From contig NC_045432.1 in NCBI RefSeq assembly GCF_902635505.1, positions 3,577,762 through 3,641,761 on the forward strand: 64,000 bases of DNA, given 5' to 3'. Both the position numbers and the translations under genes were made by a program. This DNA is from Sarcophilus harrisii. Taxonomy: Eukaryota > Chordata > Mammalia > Dasyuromorphia > Dasyuridae. The notes under the pieces were generated by a model that saw nothing but the letters and a program-made list of their open reading frames with translations, did no database searches and was not told the origin of the DNA. Shown here piece after piece: positions 46,721 to 59,495 of the stretch (its first letter is position 1; every line of letters starts with the position of its first letter).

Positions 46721-47560
46721 CCCTCCTCCCACTACCATAATAAGGCCTCCCTCATTCCCTTTTTAAATCTTTCCTCCCCCCTATCTCCTCAAGACTCTTC
46801 AGTTCTTGAGACTACAAGGCTTAACTTGCCCTCCTTGCCACTGCTGTTTGACCCACAGGCATCTCACACTCCCTTTTGTCCCCTTCCCATTTGCCATCCC
46901 ATTTGTGCTCCCACCAATATCACAAGCAACATCGTTACTTGTTTCTCAGTTGAATTAGTAAATTGAAACAGGACGTGTCTTGGGAATTGCCCCCTTGGTG
47001 TTACTTTTCTAGAAGTCATCTGTGCATTTGGTTACCTGGCATTTCATTAGCTGTCTCGGAAATGTCTATGGAGTTCTCTGCTATCACTAACTGCATTATA
47101 CTTCTTGGTTTTTGTTTTTATTTTTAAAGCTTCTTGTTTCTAAAACATATGTATGGATAATGTTCTATTCCCCCTTATGGGGCCTAGCTGTTATTCTATT
47201 ATATATTGAAGGTCAATCAGAAATGATTTCAGTGGGGTTTGGAGGAGAGACTTTTGGGCACCCAGTTTTCTCACAAGATGTTTCCCACGGTGACCACTCA
47301 CCCTCCAGAGACCACCTCACTAGCAGGGTTGGTGACTCTGCTCTGGAGCCCCTTCATCAACACCATCTGTTGTTTCACTGCTGCCAAGGGTTCTGTCACT
47401 CTCACCATGTCTAATGGGACTGTGAAACCTGAGCACATTCTCATTACAAACGATATGGCTTTGAGCAGCAGGGGGAGGTAGTACTGTAACCCCAATATCC
47501 CCGGTTTTAATTTAATAAGATTTGTGTCTTCCAGACTTGCCTCAATCATTTTTCACATGG
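46720..47560. other. Unassigned sequence
   Basis: The pyrimidine-rich left part may continue the L2/L3 element. The right part (47220-47560) holds overlapping frames on both strands without recognisable motifs and could belong to the retroviral fossil that follows. Confidence 0.35.
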
Positions 47561-48210
47561 CCTTGCAGGAGGGATATCACTGGATACATCAGCCTCTGCA
47601 AGGGGCATCTCACCTTTGAATGCTAATTGGGCACAATTCACATCCATCTCCACCCTTATCAGTCAAAAGCTGTTGTGGAAGATGAGTCCTCCATTTCTAG
47701 CCCCAGATGAATTTGGGTCTCAGTTCTTTGGGACGGGAATGATGGAGTCACAGCATCTGCCCCAGCCCAGATATCCTGTCCCTTTCTCTCAGGAATGTCA
47801 CTGGACCAACAGGACCCTTTAGTTTTTCCATACACATGTGCCTGCTGCTTCCGCCCTAGAAGAATGCCTACTATAATACAATCCCAGGGACATTTTCCCA
47901 CCCCTACCTTACCTGAGACTGTCCAATGGTATGCACAACCTTCTGAGACTATCAGATTTCCCTGTTCTGCCCAGTTCTCTAGGATGAGCCCCGAAAAACG
48001 GGTAGGTCAGAAGTCCACCAACTCCATTAAAAAGAGAGGTATTTCAAAGTAGAAAACAGAAGCCTTTATTTGATCACATCTCAGGAGAACTGTGCATCTC
48101 CCCCCACCAGGGCAGACTGGCAATTAACAAGAGGAGGCATACAGAAAGCAAACAGAGGGTCACGTACCCAAACATAACAAATCTGGTTGGACGGAGCGGG
48201 TGCCCTCACA
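47560..48210 (-). mobile_element. Endogenous retrovirus fossil, LTR plus adjoining internal part
   Basis: On the minus strand an LTR-like segment (about 48210-47995) starts with TGTGAGGG and has an AATAAA signal near 48067. Next to it is a stretch resembling a proline-tRNA primer-binding site (around 47977-47994), as in class I, gammaretrovirus-like elements. About 400 bases of leader or internal sequence follow. The element is broken and heavily shortened. It lies about 40 bases beyond the stop of the ATRX-like exon 9. Confidence 0.55.
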
Positions 48211-48247
48211 TTGTAGCTATGAACAAGGAAATATTTCTTACCCAGTC

Positions 48248-48911
48248 CTAACAAAGAAATCTTGTGAGTTTTAGTATGTTTTTAAACATTCTCATTTTCT
48301 CTTTATTATTTTCTTCCATCTCTCTAACCAATTTAATTACTTCATTACTCAGAAAATCTTCCAAGGCCTCCTGAGCATTACATATCTCCATTACCATATA
48401 TTTCATAATTTCACACTGACAGTCCCTCTCACTTTCGCTAAGTTCTGAGCAATGGAATGTTTGTTGAAAATGTTTCAGAAAAGTAGTGTTTGTTTCTCTC
48501 ACGTTCTTAACCAATGCTTTTGTCTTCTCAACCAAGGCTTTTGGAATCAGTGATATGGGAAAAGGGGGTGGTTCAGCATCAGAGGAAGGATTATACACCT
48601 GATGTGTCTCTTCATTGCAACTTCCATGTTTTAATTTCTCTGAATGGTCACATGTGTTATCACTCTTTTCACTTACTAACTTTTTCTTTTTAGACTGCTG
48701 ATCTAAGTGTGCTAAATTCTCAAATACACAGTCGCATATGGCAACCAAATCCAATAAAGGCTCCAGCTGACAAACGGAACAACTCCACTTAGTGTTCTTA
48801 TCCATCACTTTTGCCATCTCATTTTTCCCTAGATTGCGCCAAATGCATTTTTTACAAAAAGCATTATGGCAGAAATCCCAAAAAATTAAATCTCCACCTT
48901 CTGCACACCAT
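48248..48911 (-). CDS. ATRX: ATRX-like exon 9 start, copy B (PHD half of ADD and following region)
   Basis: The exon opens after the acceptor acatttcag in the phase left by exon 8. It encodes WCAEGGDLIFWDFCHNAFCK, NLGKNEMAKVMDKNTKWSC, SVCQLEPLLDLVAICDCVFE and so on, clearly the ATRX PHD finger. The following segment aligns with human ATRX to about residue 440 and ends ...NILKLTRFLC at a TAG at 48248-48250. Human exon 9 is several times longer, so this copy lacks the rest, including everything up to the helicase. Of the PHD cysteines, the one at human position 232 is missing: human ICCDFC reads IFWDFC here. The others are present. The open frame of about 220 codons with retained motifs suggests past or present constraint. 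It may be the end of a truncated ADD protein or a decaying pseudogene. Confidence 0.88.
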
Positions 48912-51076
48912 CTGAAATGTAAAAAACAAACAAAATATTGAATCATCATTCTTAGTCAACTATTTAAAAACTTTAACAAAAGTTAATCAGGAACAAAAAT
49001 TTATTACAAAAAATGTAATATACCTTAATATAACTAAATATACTTCAACATATATTTTTTAAAACTATTCATGTAATTATAAAAGTAAAAGCAGGAACTT
49101 ATCCAATATCTCTTAATGAAACTTATTTACAACTTTAAAATACTGCCCCAAATTAATTGTGGAATGAAAAGAACCAATTAATGAAAAGGATAAAACCAAA
49201 CTAATGTAACCACTCCTGGGCATCCCACACATGACCTTGAAAGGCAACTGATGATTCCATCAGCAGGTGATGCTTCCAGGGCTCTCAATAAGGACTGAGA
49301 AACTGGTCAGAAAGAGGATCCTTAGCTGGCACTGGGTCCAGGCCTGCGTTGCATTGGCCATATGGAGATCCACATTACCATCCTAAGGCAAGAACAAAGA
49401 CTAGCACCCAAAGGGGTAGTTCACAGATCCAGTTAAGCAAAGAGAGCTTATGGTCACTCAGATTTTTAAAAGTTCAGACCAGAAAATCAGGGATTATACC
49501 TTTCCTTAGATCATAACACCTTAGAAAAGCAGAAAACATACCGATGCCCAGGAACAGCTCTGAACCAGCAGAACAAAAACTTGAAGCTTGGGGCAATGCT
49601 CTCTTCATTCAGGGCCCAAATTTATTACAAAGGTTCAACTTAAGATATCAATCTTAAAAAATCAATCAGTAAAGAACAAAAAAGGACATGACCATAAGAA
49701 ATTACTCTGGTGACAGAGAAGATCAAAACACAAAATCAGAAAATATCAACACAGGCAAAACTTCCATATTCAAGGTCATAAAGAAAAATGTGAATTAGTC
49801 TCACACTCCAAAAAGAATCATTCAAAAATGGTTAAAAAAAATCCCAACAGGAAAGGAAAGAGATAGAAGAAAAGTTGGGGGAAATAATGAAAGTGATGCA
49901 AGAAAATCATGAAAAAAGGTAACATCTTGATAGCAAAAATACATTTATGAGAAAAATATTTTAGAAAGCAAAATTGGGAATTTCACTAAAAAAAACTTCT
50001 TTAAAAAAAGAAAAGTTCACTGAAGCATACAATGCATTGAAAATTGCAATGGGGCAAGTGTAACTTAATGAAAATAATGTGATATTTCTCAATAGAAAAT
50101 GAAAGTAAGTTTGATAATTATGAAGCAGATATTTGCGAGCACCTTTGTGGCAAAGAAAATGGAGTTTTAGCTTTAGTTCAGTAAATTCAAAGTAGATATG
50201 AACCCCTGAACAAGAACTTTCCCTGGCTAGTTTTTACCTACCTCACAGTTGTTGTAAGCTCCAGAAGAAGCCCATTTGACTCTTATCAGATATAATTTTC
50301 CATTAAGAGTATTCTGTTTAGAGAATGATTGTGAGGATGAAACTCCTTTGTCTATCCCTCAAACCCTGTGCATCTTTACACAACCTTTAGAGATTCTGAT
50401 TATCATATCTTTAGACAGGTCCTGGCCTGGGTCTGACAGGTGTATTCCATCTACTTCCTTGATTCCCCCCCACTTTTGAGCTCCCTAACATTTCCTCTCC
50501 TCCTTGTTCCTCACCCCCTTGAGTTCCTGCCTTTACCCCTGAGATAATCCCCAAGGTTATATTTCCTTTATCAAAGATCTGCTTATGATAAAGACCTTTG
50601 CCAAGTTTTCTTCCTGACTAAGCCCACCAGGAGGTTCTTCTTTCTCCCTCCTTCCTTCTAATGGTGCCGTTGTCCTTACTCTAACTGGTAATTCTACTAA
50701 ACTCCTCTGTGAATCTAACCTACCCATCAATGACACACTTAGGTCTCCTGCTATGTTCCTTTCATGGATCCTTTCAAATTCCTTTCCAACTAGATGCTCT
50801 CCCAACTCTATTCCATACTGGCCACTTCAGGGACCTACTTTATTTCTACTTTGTAATCTCTTCTCCTAAATAACACTTTATTTTGATAGAGAATAGCCAC
50901 TGTGAATTTGTCTCATGTTTATTCTGAACCTGTTTTTGCCACCACAACCTCATCAGTGATTGTTTGACCTTGGGCAAATCACTTAATGTCTGTTTTGGTT
51001 TCCTCAACTGTAATAATAGCACCTATGTTTCAGGATTGTGTGACTTAGCTTAGCATCCAGTTCTTATAAACATATC
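48912..51076. other. Intron between ATRX-like exons 8 and 9, copy B (part outside the duplication)
   Basis: No further exon was recognised. An MIR-like fragment lies near 50970-51030, ending in an ATC/ATT-rich tail at which the duplication begins. A minus-strand open frame at 50557-50805 has no known motifs. Confidence 0.5.
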
Positions 51077-51972
51077 AGGTATCATTATCATCATTAACAT
51101 CATTATCATACTATTATTATTAGTCTAAATGTTTCTTTTCCAGATCAGTGATTCTAGGGTCCAAATTTCTAAGATATTTGCAAATACTAAATATTTAATA
51201 AATATGTTTTCAATTTTAAAATTGTCAAATACACTATCTTATTGAAGCTAAATGGCACAAAGGGTAAAATGTGTCTTGTGGGAAGAAAACCAAAAGCACT
51301 TAGTGAATTTAGGGAATACTTTGTGTTAGTTATTAATAACAAAAAAGACACATATATAACAAGCTTTGCCTTCAAGGAACAGAGATTCTCTAGGGAGGAG
51401 ACAAAGCGTGTGCACGCGCGCACACACACACACACATTTTAATATGGAATAAATTTGAAAATAATATTTAAGGGGAAACTAGAATCTAGATACTGCAAAA
51501 TAGATTGCCCTCTACCAAGAAACACCTATGTTTTGAGTGCAAAGTTTGATTTCAAAGACTGGTTTGAAGCAAATGATGGAGGAAATTCAGAAGCTACTAA
51601 ATGAAAAAGAAGAACTCCACAGATAGTCAGCAGGATAGTTCCTTCAAATCTAAGAAGTTAGATTCAATTCCAACAACAGTAAAATAAATAAAACAGCAAA
51701 TATTTTGTTGCTTGGCTGGGCTCTCCTCCTGGGTTGCTATGGAAATAAGGCCTCTCTACACCCAAGTGGCAAGGGGAGTCTATGTTGCTCAGCAAAGGGG
51801 TCAAGATCTGGCTGGTGCCTTGTTCTGGGGGTGAGGGGCCCGACACCGATGTCTTCTTTTGAAGAAGGCGATTGCTCACCTGACTAAGAGACTGTTGTTT
51901 AGGGAGAGGGTGGGTCCTCACAGGTGAATTGCCCTAAACTTGGAACTCTGCTTGGCCCCCTGCTGTGAGGTC

Positions 51973-52050
51973 GTTTACCACCACCACCACCACCACCACC
52001 ACCACCACCACCACCACCACCACCACCACCACCACCACCACCACCACCAC
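51973..52050. repeat. (CCA)n microsatellite
   Basis: About 26 nearly perfect CCA triplets. The matching site in copy A (about 18670-18725) is a short interrupted mix of TAC, CAA and TAT triplets, so the expansion belongs to copy B. It is intronic in the ATRX-like gene. Confidence 0.95.
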
Positions 52051-52969
52051 ATTTGACACTTGTTTTCCTCTCACCCCAGTGAGACACACCTACTTCAGCT
52101 AAACTTTGATGGAAGATAGGTATTTTGAGAAGCAAATTACCAAAGATTTCAGAGCAATGCAAAGGTACAGGGACAGGAAATTTAAGGTGAACTGTAAATG
52201 TTAATTAAAATAAAATTTAACAGATTCATGTTCTTAATGCCTGTTTCTGCTGCCACAGGGCAGGTCATTGCAGCCAAGTTTGTTCTTTGAAAGGGCATCA
52301 GTACCAAAAACCCTATGAACCTTGTGCTCAGTGCCATCAATTTAGGCATTGAAAGCTAGACAATGAGTTGTAACTAACATCTGGACCCGCCTCCAAAACC
52401 AGCCACCAGCAAGAATCTGTCACCATAGAAACCATGAGTAAGGCCCTTCCCCACCCCACCCCACCTGTGGGACAGCCTAAGAGCTAGCTAAATAAACTCC
52501 ACACCCCAGGGAGGTGATCAGGGAAAGCAGACCCCCACCATTCCTGTCCCCATTTCACACCCTAAACCCTGAAAGTCAGCAGCAAGCAGCACCAAAATTT
52601 AGGATGGCACAAGACCAGAGCAGAACTATCACATACAAAAATCTGAGTCACAAAAAGCAGAAAGGAAATGTGAGGAAAAATTAAAATAAAAAGTAGAGGG
52701 AAAAGAGTTACTTTCTAAAGATAATGAAAAGTTATCGTAGTAACAATGAAGATCGCAGTATATTTATAAAAGGTATATTATCATATATAAAATATAAAAA
52801 GTATATTTATCAAAGTGGTTATATTTGGAGTCTCAACAAATGTAATTTGTTCTCAGATCACTGAAAAAATCTTGGAAGAGCTTAAAAGGTATTTTTAAAA
52901 GTGTAAACTAGAAGGGAACAAGTATAAAGGGTTAAATTGAGAGGAAATTAAGGAAGTAAGTACTTAGTT

Positions 52970-53890
52970 ATTGACAAGAGAGGAAGCCAAGAAGGTCAGA
53001 GTGAAAAAATGTCAACACACTTCACTTAGGTACATCCCCAAAGGGGAGACAGAAAACCTGGGATGACCAGACTGACATCGTTCCCGAATCTGTTTCCTGG
53101 TCCCTGTAATATGATGCAGCCCTTGCACATGATGTACTAGAGGCCCCAAGAGTGGTAGAGACCCCAGTACCTTTCCAAAAATCTCAGGCCAGATTCAGAG
53201 TATATGCTCATCATTTGGGAAAAGGCTGAACAATGTGGTATAGGAAGGTAACAGAATACTTTTGTGATATAAAAGATGGATATCAAGCTGATTTAGAAAG
53301 ACCTGTAAAGATTTACAAGAAGTGATGCTGAGAAAAAGAACCCGAACCAGGAAGGCATTGTACACAGTAACAGCATAAATATTCAATGATCAACTATGAA
53401 AGACTTGGATCTTTTCTGTGGCTCAGTGATCCAAAGTAATCCCAATAGATTTTGAACAGTAAACACCATCTGCATCCAGAAAAAGAACTATGGAGATTGA
53501 ATGTAAATCAACACATGCCATGTTCACATCTTTTTTCAGTTTTTTTTTTTCTCTCCCATGGTTTTTCTCTTTATTCTGATTCTTCTCTCCCAACATGAAT
53601 CATAAAATAATGTGTATTAAAAACAAATTTATTTTTAAAAATTTCAGAGAAAACTGAAATGACTCAATAACAAAGAATATGATTGTGGCAGTTATGTTGG
53701 AAATTCAGTATGAACTAGACTTTGTTAGTATTTTTGTTATGGAAACCTTTAATGATGCCTTTAGCACAAATTTTTTTTTAACTTTGTAAAAAGATTTAAT
53801 TTTAAATGTCAATTACAAGAAATGTATAAATTTCTTCAATGTCTAAGTTCAGAGATACCCTGAAATTCACTAAAAGGAACCCGGGTAACA
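52970..53890 (+). mobile_element. Copy-B-specific insertion with LINE-1 3' fragment
   Basis: Copy A has no counterpart between the words at 19620 and 19640. Bases 53200-53640 are an old LINE-1 C-terminus and 3' UTR ('ggctgaacaatgtggtatagg' and 'accatctgcatccag'). The flanking 52970-53195 and 53640-53890 parts are unassigned; some of them may be sequence that copy A lost. Confidence 0.6.
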
Positions 53891-54170
53891 ATGTCTGGTA
53901 AAATCATGAGCAGCTCATGAAGAACTGAATCCAAATGAAAAATGAAACCATAACAAGTTGAATGCCTCTTTCTCTTCAATGAGAAAACACCTATAATTAT
54001 AAATTTAAAACTAGGATATCTCTCAGTTTGAATATATCTATAATCTCTGACATTTGATACCACAATGAAGACTCCCTGAGAGAATAAATAAAATAAATTA
54101 TAAATAAATAAAACTATTTAAGAGATCTCCAAAAGAGGAATGTTTTCTATTTTGGGAGATATATGCCTAC

Positions 54171-54235
54171 CTGCAGTGCCTATGAGGTCTAGTAGAATCA
54201 TGCCTTATGTCATCACTCGTATATATGTAGCAGCT
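54171..54235 (-). CDS. ATRX: ATRX-like exon 8, copy B (open frame)
   Basis: A 65-bp exon between ttttttag and TGCAG|gtaggc encodes SCYIYTSDDIRHDSTRPHRHC, with the last codon split to give Arg with exon 9. It matches ATRX NCFKYYMSDDISRDSDGMDEQC. It supplies the fourth cysteine of the GATA-like finger and the first PHD cysteine. It is one residue shorter than human ATRX in the KYY region, where one of the two aromatic cage tyrosines seems to be lost. Frame and phases are intact, unlike copy A. Confidence 0.85.
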
Positions 54236-55348
54236 CTAAAAAAGGAATTAACATTCAAATCTAAATGTTTTAAATCTGTTAAAATATTAACATTCACAAA
54301 GCACAAATTTTAAAATGCTTAAATCCACTAAGCATATGCTACATTTAAATATAAAAATGGGGTGATAACCCCATTTAGTCACAGTGGAAAAAATGAAATA
54401 TTTTGCAAAAGTAAAGAACTGCCAACAAAGTAAGGACATATCATGGGGAACAGAGGAACAAAATGTCTATGAAGAATTCACTTTGTTAACTGATAAGCTG
54501 ATTTAAAGAAAATTCAAAACACGTTCAAAGGAAAAAAATTGTGTAATTGATAAATGGAAAATAAACAGCATCCAAGGAACAACAGGAAACATTATTAATA
54601 CAATCAAAAATACAACTTTTGTTGCACTCAAACACACTACATTGTGATAGAGTCTGGAAGACTTCAAATGGAGTCCTTTCTCAAATAACTTATTCATTAT
54701 CAGAATTAATTCATAAAATTTATAATAATGGAGCTTCACAGGGTTATTGTGCATCAAACAAGTTTACATGTGTACAACCCTTTATAAATTTTAAAGAGCT
54801 AAGGAAAATAAGCTATTATTAAAACTACTTTTATTATTTCAATTAACACTGATCCCTGAAGAGGTAATTTGAAATGTTCTCCTCTCACCAGAAGTAGGAA
54901 CTATTGAGACCAAAATATTACATATACTGTTAAACATGAAGAGGACTGATTTTTTTTTTGTTTTTTTTTTAAATTAACAATGTTCTTACTAATAAAAGAG
55001 GGTGAAAATTACCTCATTTTGATAGGGTCAAGACACTTTGTAGCCCACTATAACTGATCCCAACAATATGAGCTCACAGGTTGGGCACAGATAGTCTTTA
55101 TGTTTGTCTTCATGTATATTAAAAACTGAAGTTTATCTAAACTAACCCATTTATTAATCAAGTCTGATTTTGTAAGTTCAGCACTTATTGCATCTCACAT
55201 CTAAAGAGAAAGTCTTCACTTTTGAAATGGATCACTATAGAATTCATATAAATAAAAAATGTCTTAGGAGAATTTGTCCTTTATTCACAAACAAAAGGCA
55301 TAATAGTTTACAGATAACAAAATCATCATTTACTTCATAACTGCATAC

Positions 55349-55455
55349 CTTACAAATAAGAACATTCAGTGCAGGATGTCTATACACTGAATCCTCATAA
55401 TGGTTCACTTGTTGACCACAAGCAGTACAACACACGATCTCATGAAGTCTTTCCC
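55349..55455 (-). CDS. ATRX: ATRX-like exon 7, copy B (GATA-like half of ADD)
   Basis: The open 107-bp exon between tgtttag and AAG|gtatgc encodes ERLHEIVCCTACGQQVNH then YEDSVYRHPALNVLICK. It is the counterpart of human EDGLHGIVSCTACGQQVNHF and following residues. The zinc-binding CTAC and LIC cysteines are kept. Its 5' phase can join either exon 6 or exon 5 of this copy. It differs from copy A at several residues, including in-frame length changes. Confidence 0.87.
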
Positions 55456-58400
55456 CTAAACAAATAAATTATAAACATAGTCTGTTCACAAATGAAATTT
55501 AAAATTCCATACAAACTTGGAAACTGCATTTTTATACCTCAATATCTTTTTTTTTGGCAATGTCCTATTTGCTTAATCAATAGGAATTTACAAAGATATA
55601 TGTATTCACATCATTTTACTGTTGCATACTTACCCAAAATTATGGATAAGTTTCATAAATTTCACAATCTAACACATTTTGTACCTGGAAGACATCTCAT
55701 CATACATTGTCTTCAATTCATTTCTGCCTCAGTTTCTTCATCTTTAAAGTGGGCTAGAAAAGGAAACAGTAAACCACTCCAGAATTCTTGTCAAGAAAGC
55801 CCCAAATGTGGCCATGAAGAGTCAGAAAGCACTAACATGAAAAAAACTTTAAAAGAAGAAACACAAATACTGTGGGAACAATAACCACAATGAAGGAACA
55901 AATACAGATGAACCATTAGTAGGAGAAATAGAAGGCCAGCTGGGGAACAGCTAGTACAGTTAGAATGGAAAATATTGCAGGACTTTAAAAATCAAAATGA
56001 TGGGTTTATATGTTTTTGCTAGAGACTAATTAGGTAAAGAAATAACAGAGGGAAACCAATCACTAAGGAAAATTATTATAGCAGCAAAGATGTGGAAGAC
56101 TTGAATTAGAGTGCTCAATGTAGGTGATTGCTCAATAGTTGTAAACAGATATTTGAAAAAGATGAGGACAGAAATGAGTTATGGAGTTTCTGCACTGTTA
56201 AGCTAGTTAAAAATGAAAATGTGGATATAAAAAAGAGGATGGATAAGGAGTTAAAGACAGGGGCATAATTAGACAATTGTAATGGAATAGCAGACTCCAA
56301 AGAAACAACATCCCACGGAAGTCATATGATTATCTTCACAGATGCAGGGAAAATACCTTTCCAAAACAAAAGACCTGGTCTTTCCTATTAAAAAGCACTA
56401 GGGCATAATAAATGCAGTTTGTATTAAAGTGATAAATAATATTTATTGAGAGAAAAGCATCGTAATTTCCAAGGAAAAGGCAAGACAGAAGAGATCCTGG
56501 AAGATGCACAAGCATTTGCAAGGTGGAGGAATGAATGCCCTCTGATATAGATCACCACATATTGCCAGATTACAAGAGTTGTGAGCGTTGGCCAACTGTG
56601 AAATGTGTGGCTGTGGTCCAAGCAATAACGGGAGGAAGAAAACTGCAAAAGCAAGGTATTTTTACAAAGAAAATACCATGGAAAGAGAATTCTGGAAGAC
56701 AGGAAAGCACATCAGAAAATCAAATTTCCTTTACATAGAAAAGACAGAATATTGCCTCAGAGAATAGAGGAAATAAGTCAAACAATTGTTCTAAGAAAAT
56801 TTGAAAAGATCCCAGGAAAGACTCAGCCTCCAAGGAAGACTGGGAATGGAGCAAATTACAAAAGTGGAAAACAAGAAGACCTTTCACAAAGAGGAAAAAT
56901 GCTTGAACCTCACTCCCGCTGGAAGTGGATCAGAGAGCATAACAGCCCGAGCTGGGTATAGAAACCTGTTTAGTTGTACAGGTAGGAAGGAGAGAAGGGT
57001 AAGAGGGTCTGTGGAGGAGGTGAGCATAAACTAAGAGGAGAGGGTGAAAAAAGGATAAAAGAGTAAATGGGGAAAAGAATTTGAAGGGAACTATACAGTA
57101 ATCATAACTGCAAATATGAATGGGATAAATGTAAACATAAAACATAAGTGGATTAAAAAGTAAGAAATACATTGGAAGCAAAGAGACACACACAGAGTAA
57201 AGGTAAGGTCTAGAGTTGAGGGTAGTAATTAGAATTTCTAATAAAGCAAAAGCAAAAACAAGTCTAATTAAAAGATATTAGGAAATAACTTTTCATTAAA
57301 AAGTACCATAAAAATGAAATATCAACACTATTCATATGCAGCAAATGATGCAATATCTAAATTAATTAAAAAGCTAAATGAGTTATAAGTGAAAAGAAAC
57401 AACACTATACAAAAGGGGGCCCTCAACTTTCCCTTTGGAGAACTAATTTAATGAAAACAAGAAAGAAGTTAAAGAAAAGTTAGAACTCTGGAGAAAATGG
57501 AATGGTAGAACTGAATGAATGTTCACTCATTGGTACAGGGCTGCACAAAGCAGAACTGAATGAGCCCAGGAGAGAGGCATGAGATGGGCAAACCAAACAT
57601 GACATTGCCATAATGAGAAGCACACAGGGGCTGCTCTAAGAGACTACGGGTTCTGGGACAGTATATGCCAAGGAACGAAGGAACGAAAGAAGGGGGATAG
57701 CAGCCAAAACTTTCATATCCAGCAAGTGAAGGATAACTCTGAACTAAGAGAAGGAATATTCCATGAGCTGCCAGGCTTTCAGGTTTTTGTTGGAAAGAGA
57801 CATATAAGATCCAAGAAAAACATCCGGCAAGCATCAAGGATGAATTACAAGGGACTCAGTCAGGCGAAATGATGTGTTTCCTATGTGGAGATGTACACCC
57901 CATGTGACTGTTATTAGTCATTAGTCTGAGAGAAAGCCAGAGGCAGAGAAGAAGATGATGTGATTCTGAAAAGCAAAATGGTGAAGGACAAGTTAAACAG
58001 AATAACTCCATTTCACAGATGAGGGAATTAGACATATGAGGATGACTGAGGTTTCTGGAAGCCTACTCATATCAGAAATGGGTTAATGAAAGGATGGTAC
58101 ATGTACATCTATAAGGGGATAAAGAAATAAGTGGGAATAGGAGGGTTTGTAGATTAGTCATAATGGAAAAAAGAGAGAGAAAAAAGATGGGGAGGGGGGA
58201 GAATAAGGGAGGGATTCTTGGGCAGTTTAAGTACTAGCAAGGCCAGGGGGCAGGTAGTAATAAAGCAGAGGAGTTGGGGGAGATAAAAAATAAGAAATGT
58301 ACACAGAAATAATAACAGTAGTCAGGAGCAAAACTTCATGAAAGATTCAAAGTACAGAAATCTACATTACGTGCCAGCCATGTTAATAATGTCTTAGATG

Positions 58401-58738
58401 TACAGATGTATATATGTATGTGTATATACATTATATATACATCTATGTACACACACACACATATATATACACACACACACACACATACGTACATAAATAC
58501 ATACATACTTACTGCAGCCTGCTTGACTGAATGTGCAAGGGAGGAAAGGTGGAAAAGGATAAAGTAAAAAATACACAACAGAGAACAAAAGAAAACCTAG
58601 TAGGAAGAAGACAGTTATGAGTATAATGTCCTTCATTATTACATAGGTTTTCTTGAAATGGAATTCTGAACTCTCCCTGACATTTTGCTGTGCACATGAC
58701 AATTTTTTTTTCTTTTTGATCTTCTTGCAAATATTAAA

Positions 58739-59276
58739 TGTTATAGGCCAGAACTTGAAACAAGGTGCTAACTCACTGGAATTGATAGAAACAATGTTCA
58801 TGTACTTAGTTAACACCTTTAAGAGTTCACACATTAGCGTTCAAGATTCACAAGTCAGGGTTCAGTCAGGAGATTCACAAGGTCAGTGGAGGAGATTCAC
58901 AAGTCACAACTCCCACAATCCCACTGTCAGAGGAGCAGTCAACCTTTGAGTTCACACCTCTGAAAGAGCATATAAAAGGACAAGCCTCAGCCAGGAGTCA
59001 ATTGGGGGAGATTGAGAGCCAGAATTCAGTTAGGAGATTCAGAGACAGGATTGAGAGGGAGCTGGAGGCTGAAGCTAAAGCTGGAAAACACAAAGGCCTA
59101 GTGGCAAGAGCTCTCGGAACCAAGGAAAGCTTTCTGGGCTATTTTGGAAGAGACAATAAAAGGATTGGACTTTAACACTTGGCTGCATTTGACGTGATTA
59201 TTACTTTGAACTCAAATTAAGGCTGCCTCCAGAAGCGCCCCAAGAAATCTGCTCCCAGAGAACATTATATAATACA
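58739..59276 (+). mobile_element. Solo LTR fossil, present in copy B only
   Basis: An insertion of about 540 bases is absent from copy A (matching site near 23975). It starts TGTTATAGG and ends near AATACA. It contains a TATA-like element (catataaaagg, about 58968-58978) and an AATAAA signal near 59156, in the usual LTR order. The exact 3' end is uncertain. Its absence from copy A places it after the duplication. Confidence 0.7.
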
Positions 59277-59329
59277 GAAAAGAAGAACACCTATAATTTA
59301 AAGTTTTAAACAAAAACTTTTTTTAAAGA

Positions 59330-59495
59330 AAGATTTGATATACTTTAACATATTTAACATGTATTGCCTGCCATCTAGGGGAGGGGTGGGGGGAAAGAGG
59401 GGAAAAGTTGGGACAGAAGGTTTTGCAAGGGTCAATGCTGAAAAATTACCCATGCATATGTTTTGTCAATAAAAAGCTATAATAATAATAATAAT
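59330..59495 (+). mobile_element. LINE-1 3' tail in copy B
   Basis: 'ggttttgcaagggtcaatgctg' followed by 'ttgtcaataaaaagctataataataat' is a LINE-1 3' end. It sits beside near-repeats AAAGATTTG and AAAGGTTTG. The site is close to, but not the same as, the copy A tail at 23991-24205. Confidence 0.7.

Noticed and set aside
47239-47549. Overlapping frames on both strands of about 80 codons
   Set aside because: No motif could be identified, and the region probably belongs to retroviral debris; no gene was called.
50557-50805. An 82-codon minus-strand frame in the intron upstream of exon 9
   Set aside because: It has no recognisable motif, no splice context and no counterpart in copy A; length alone is within chance.
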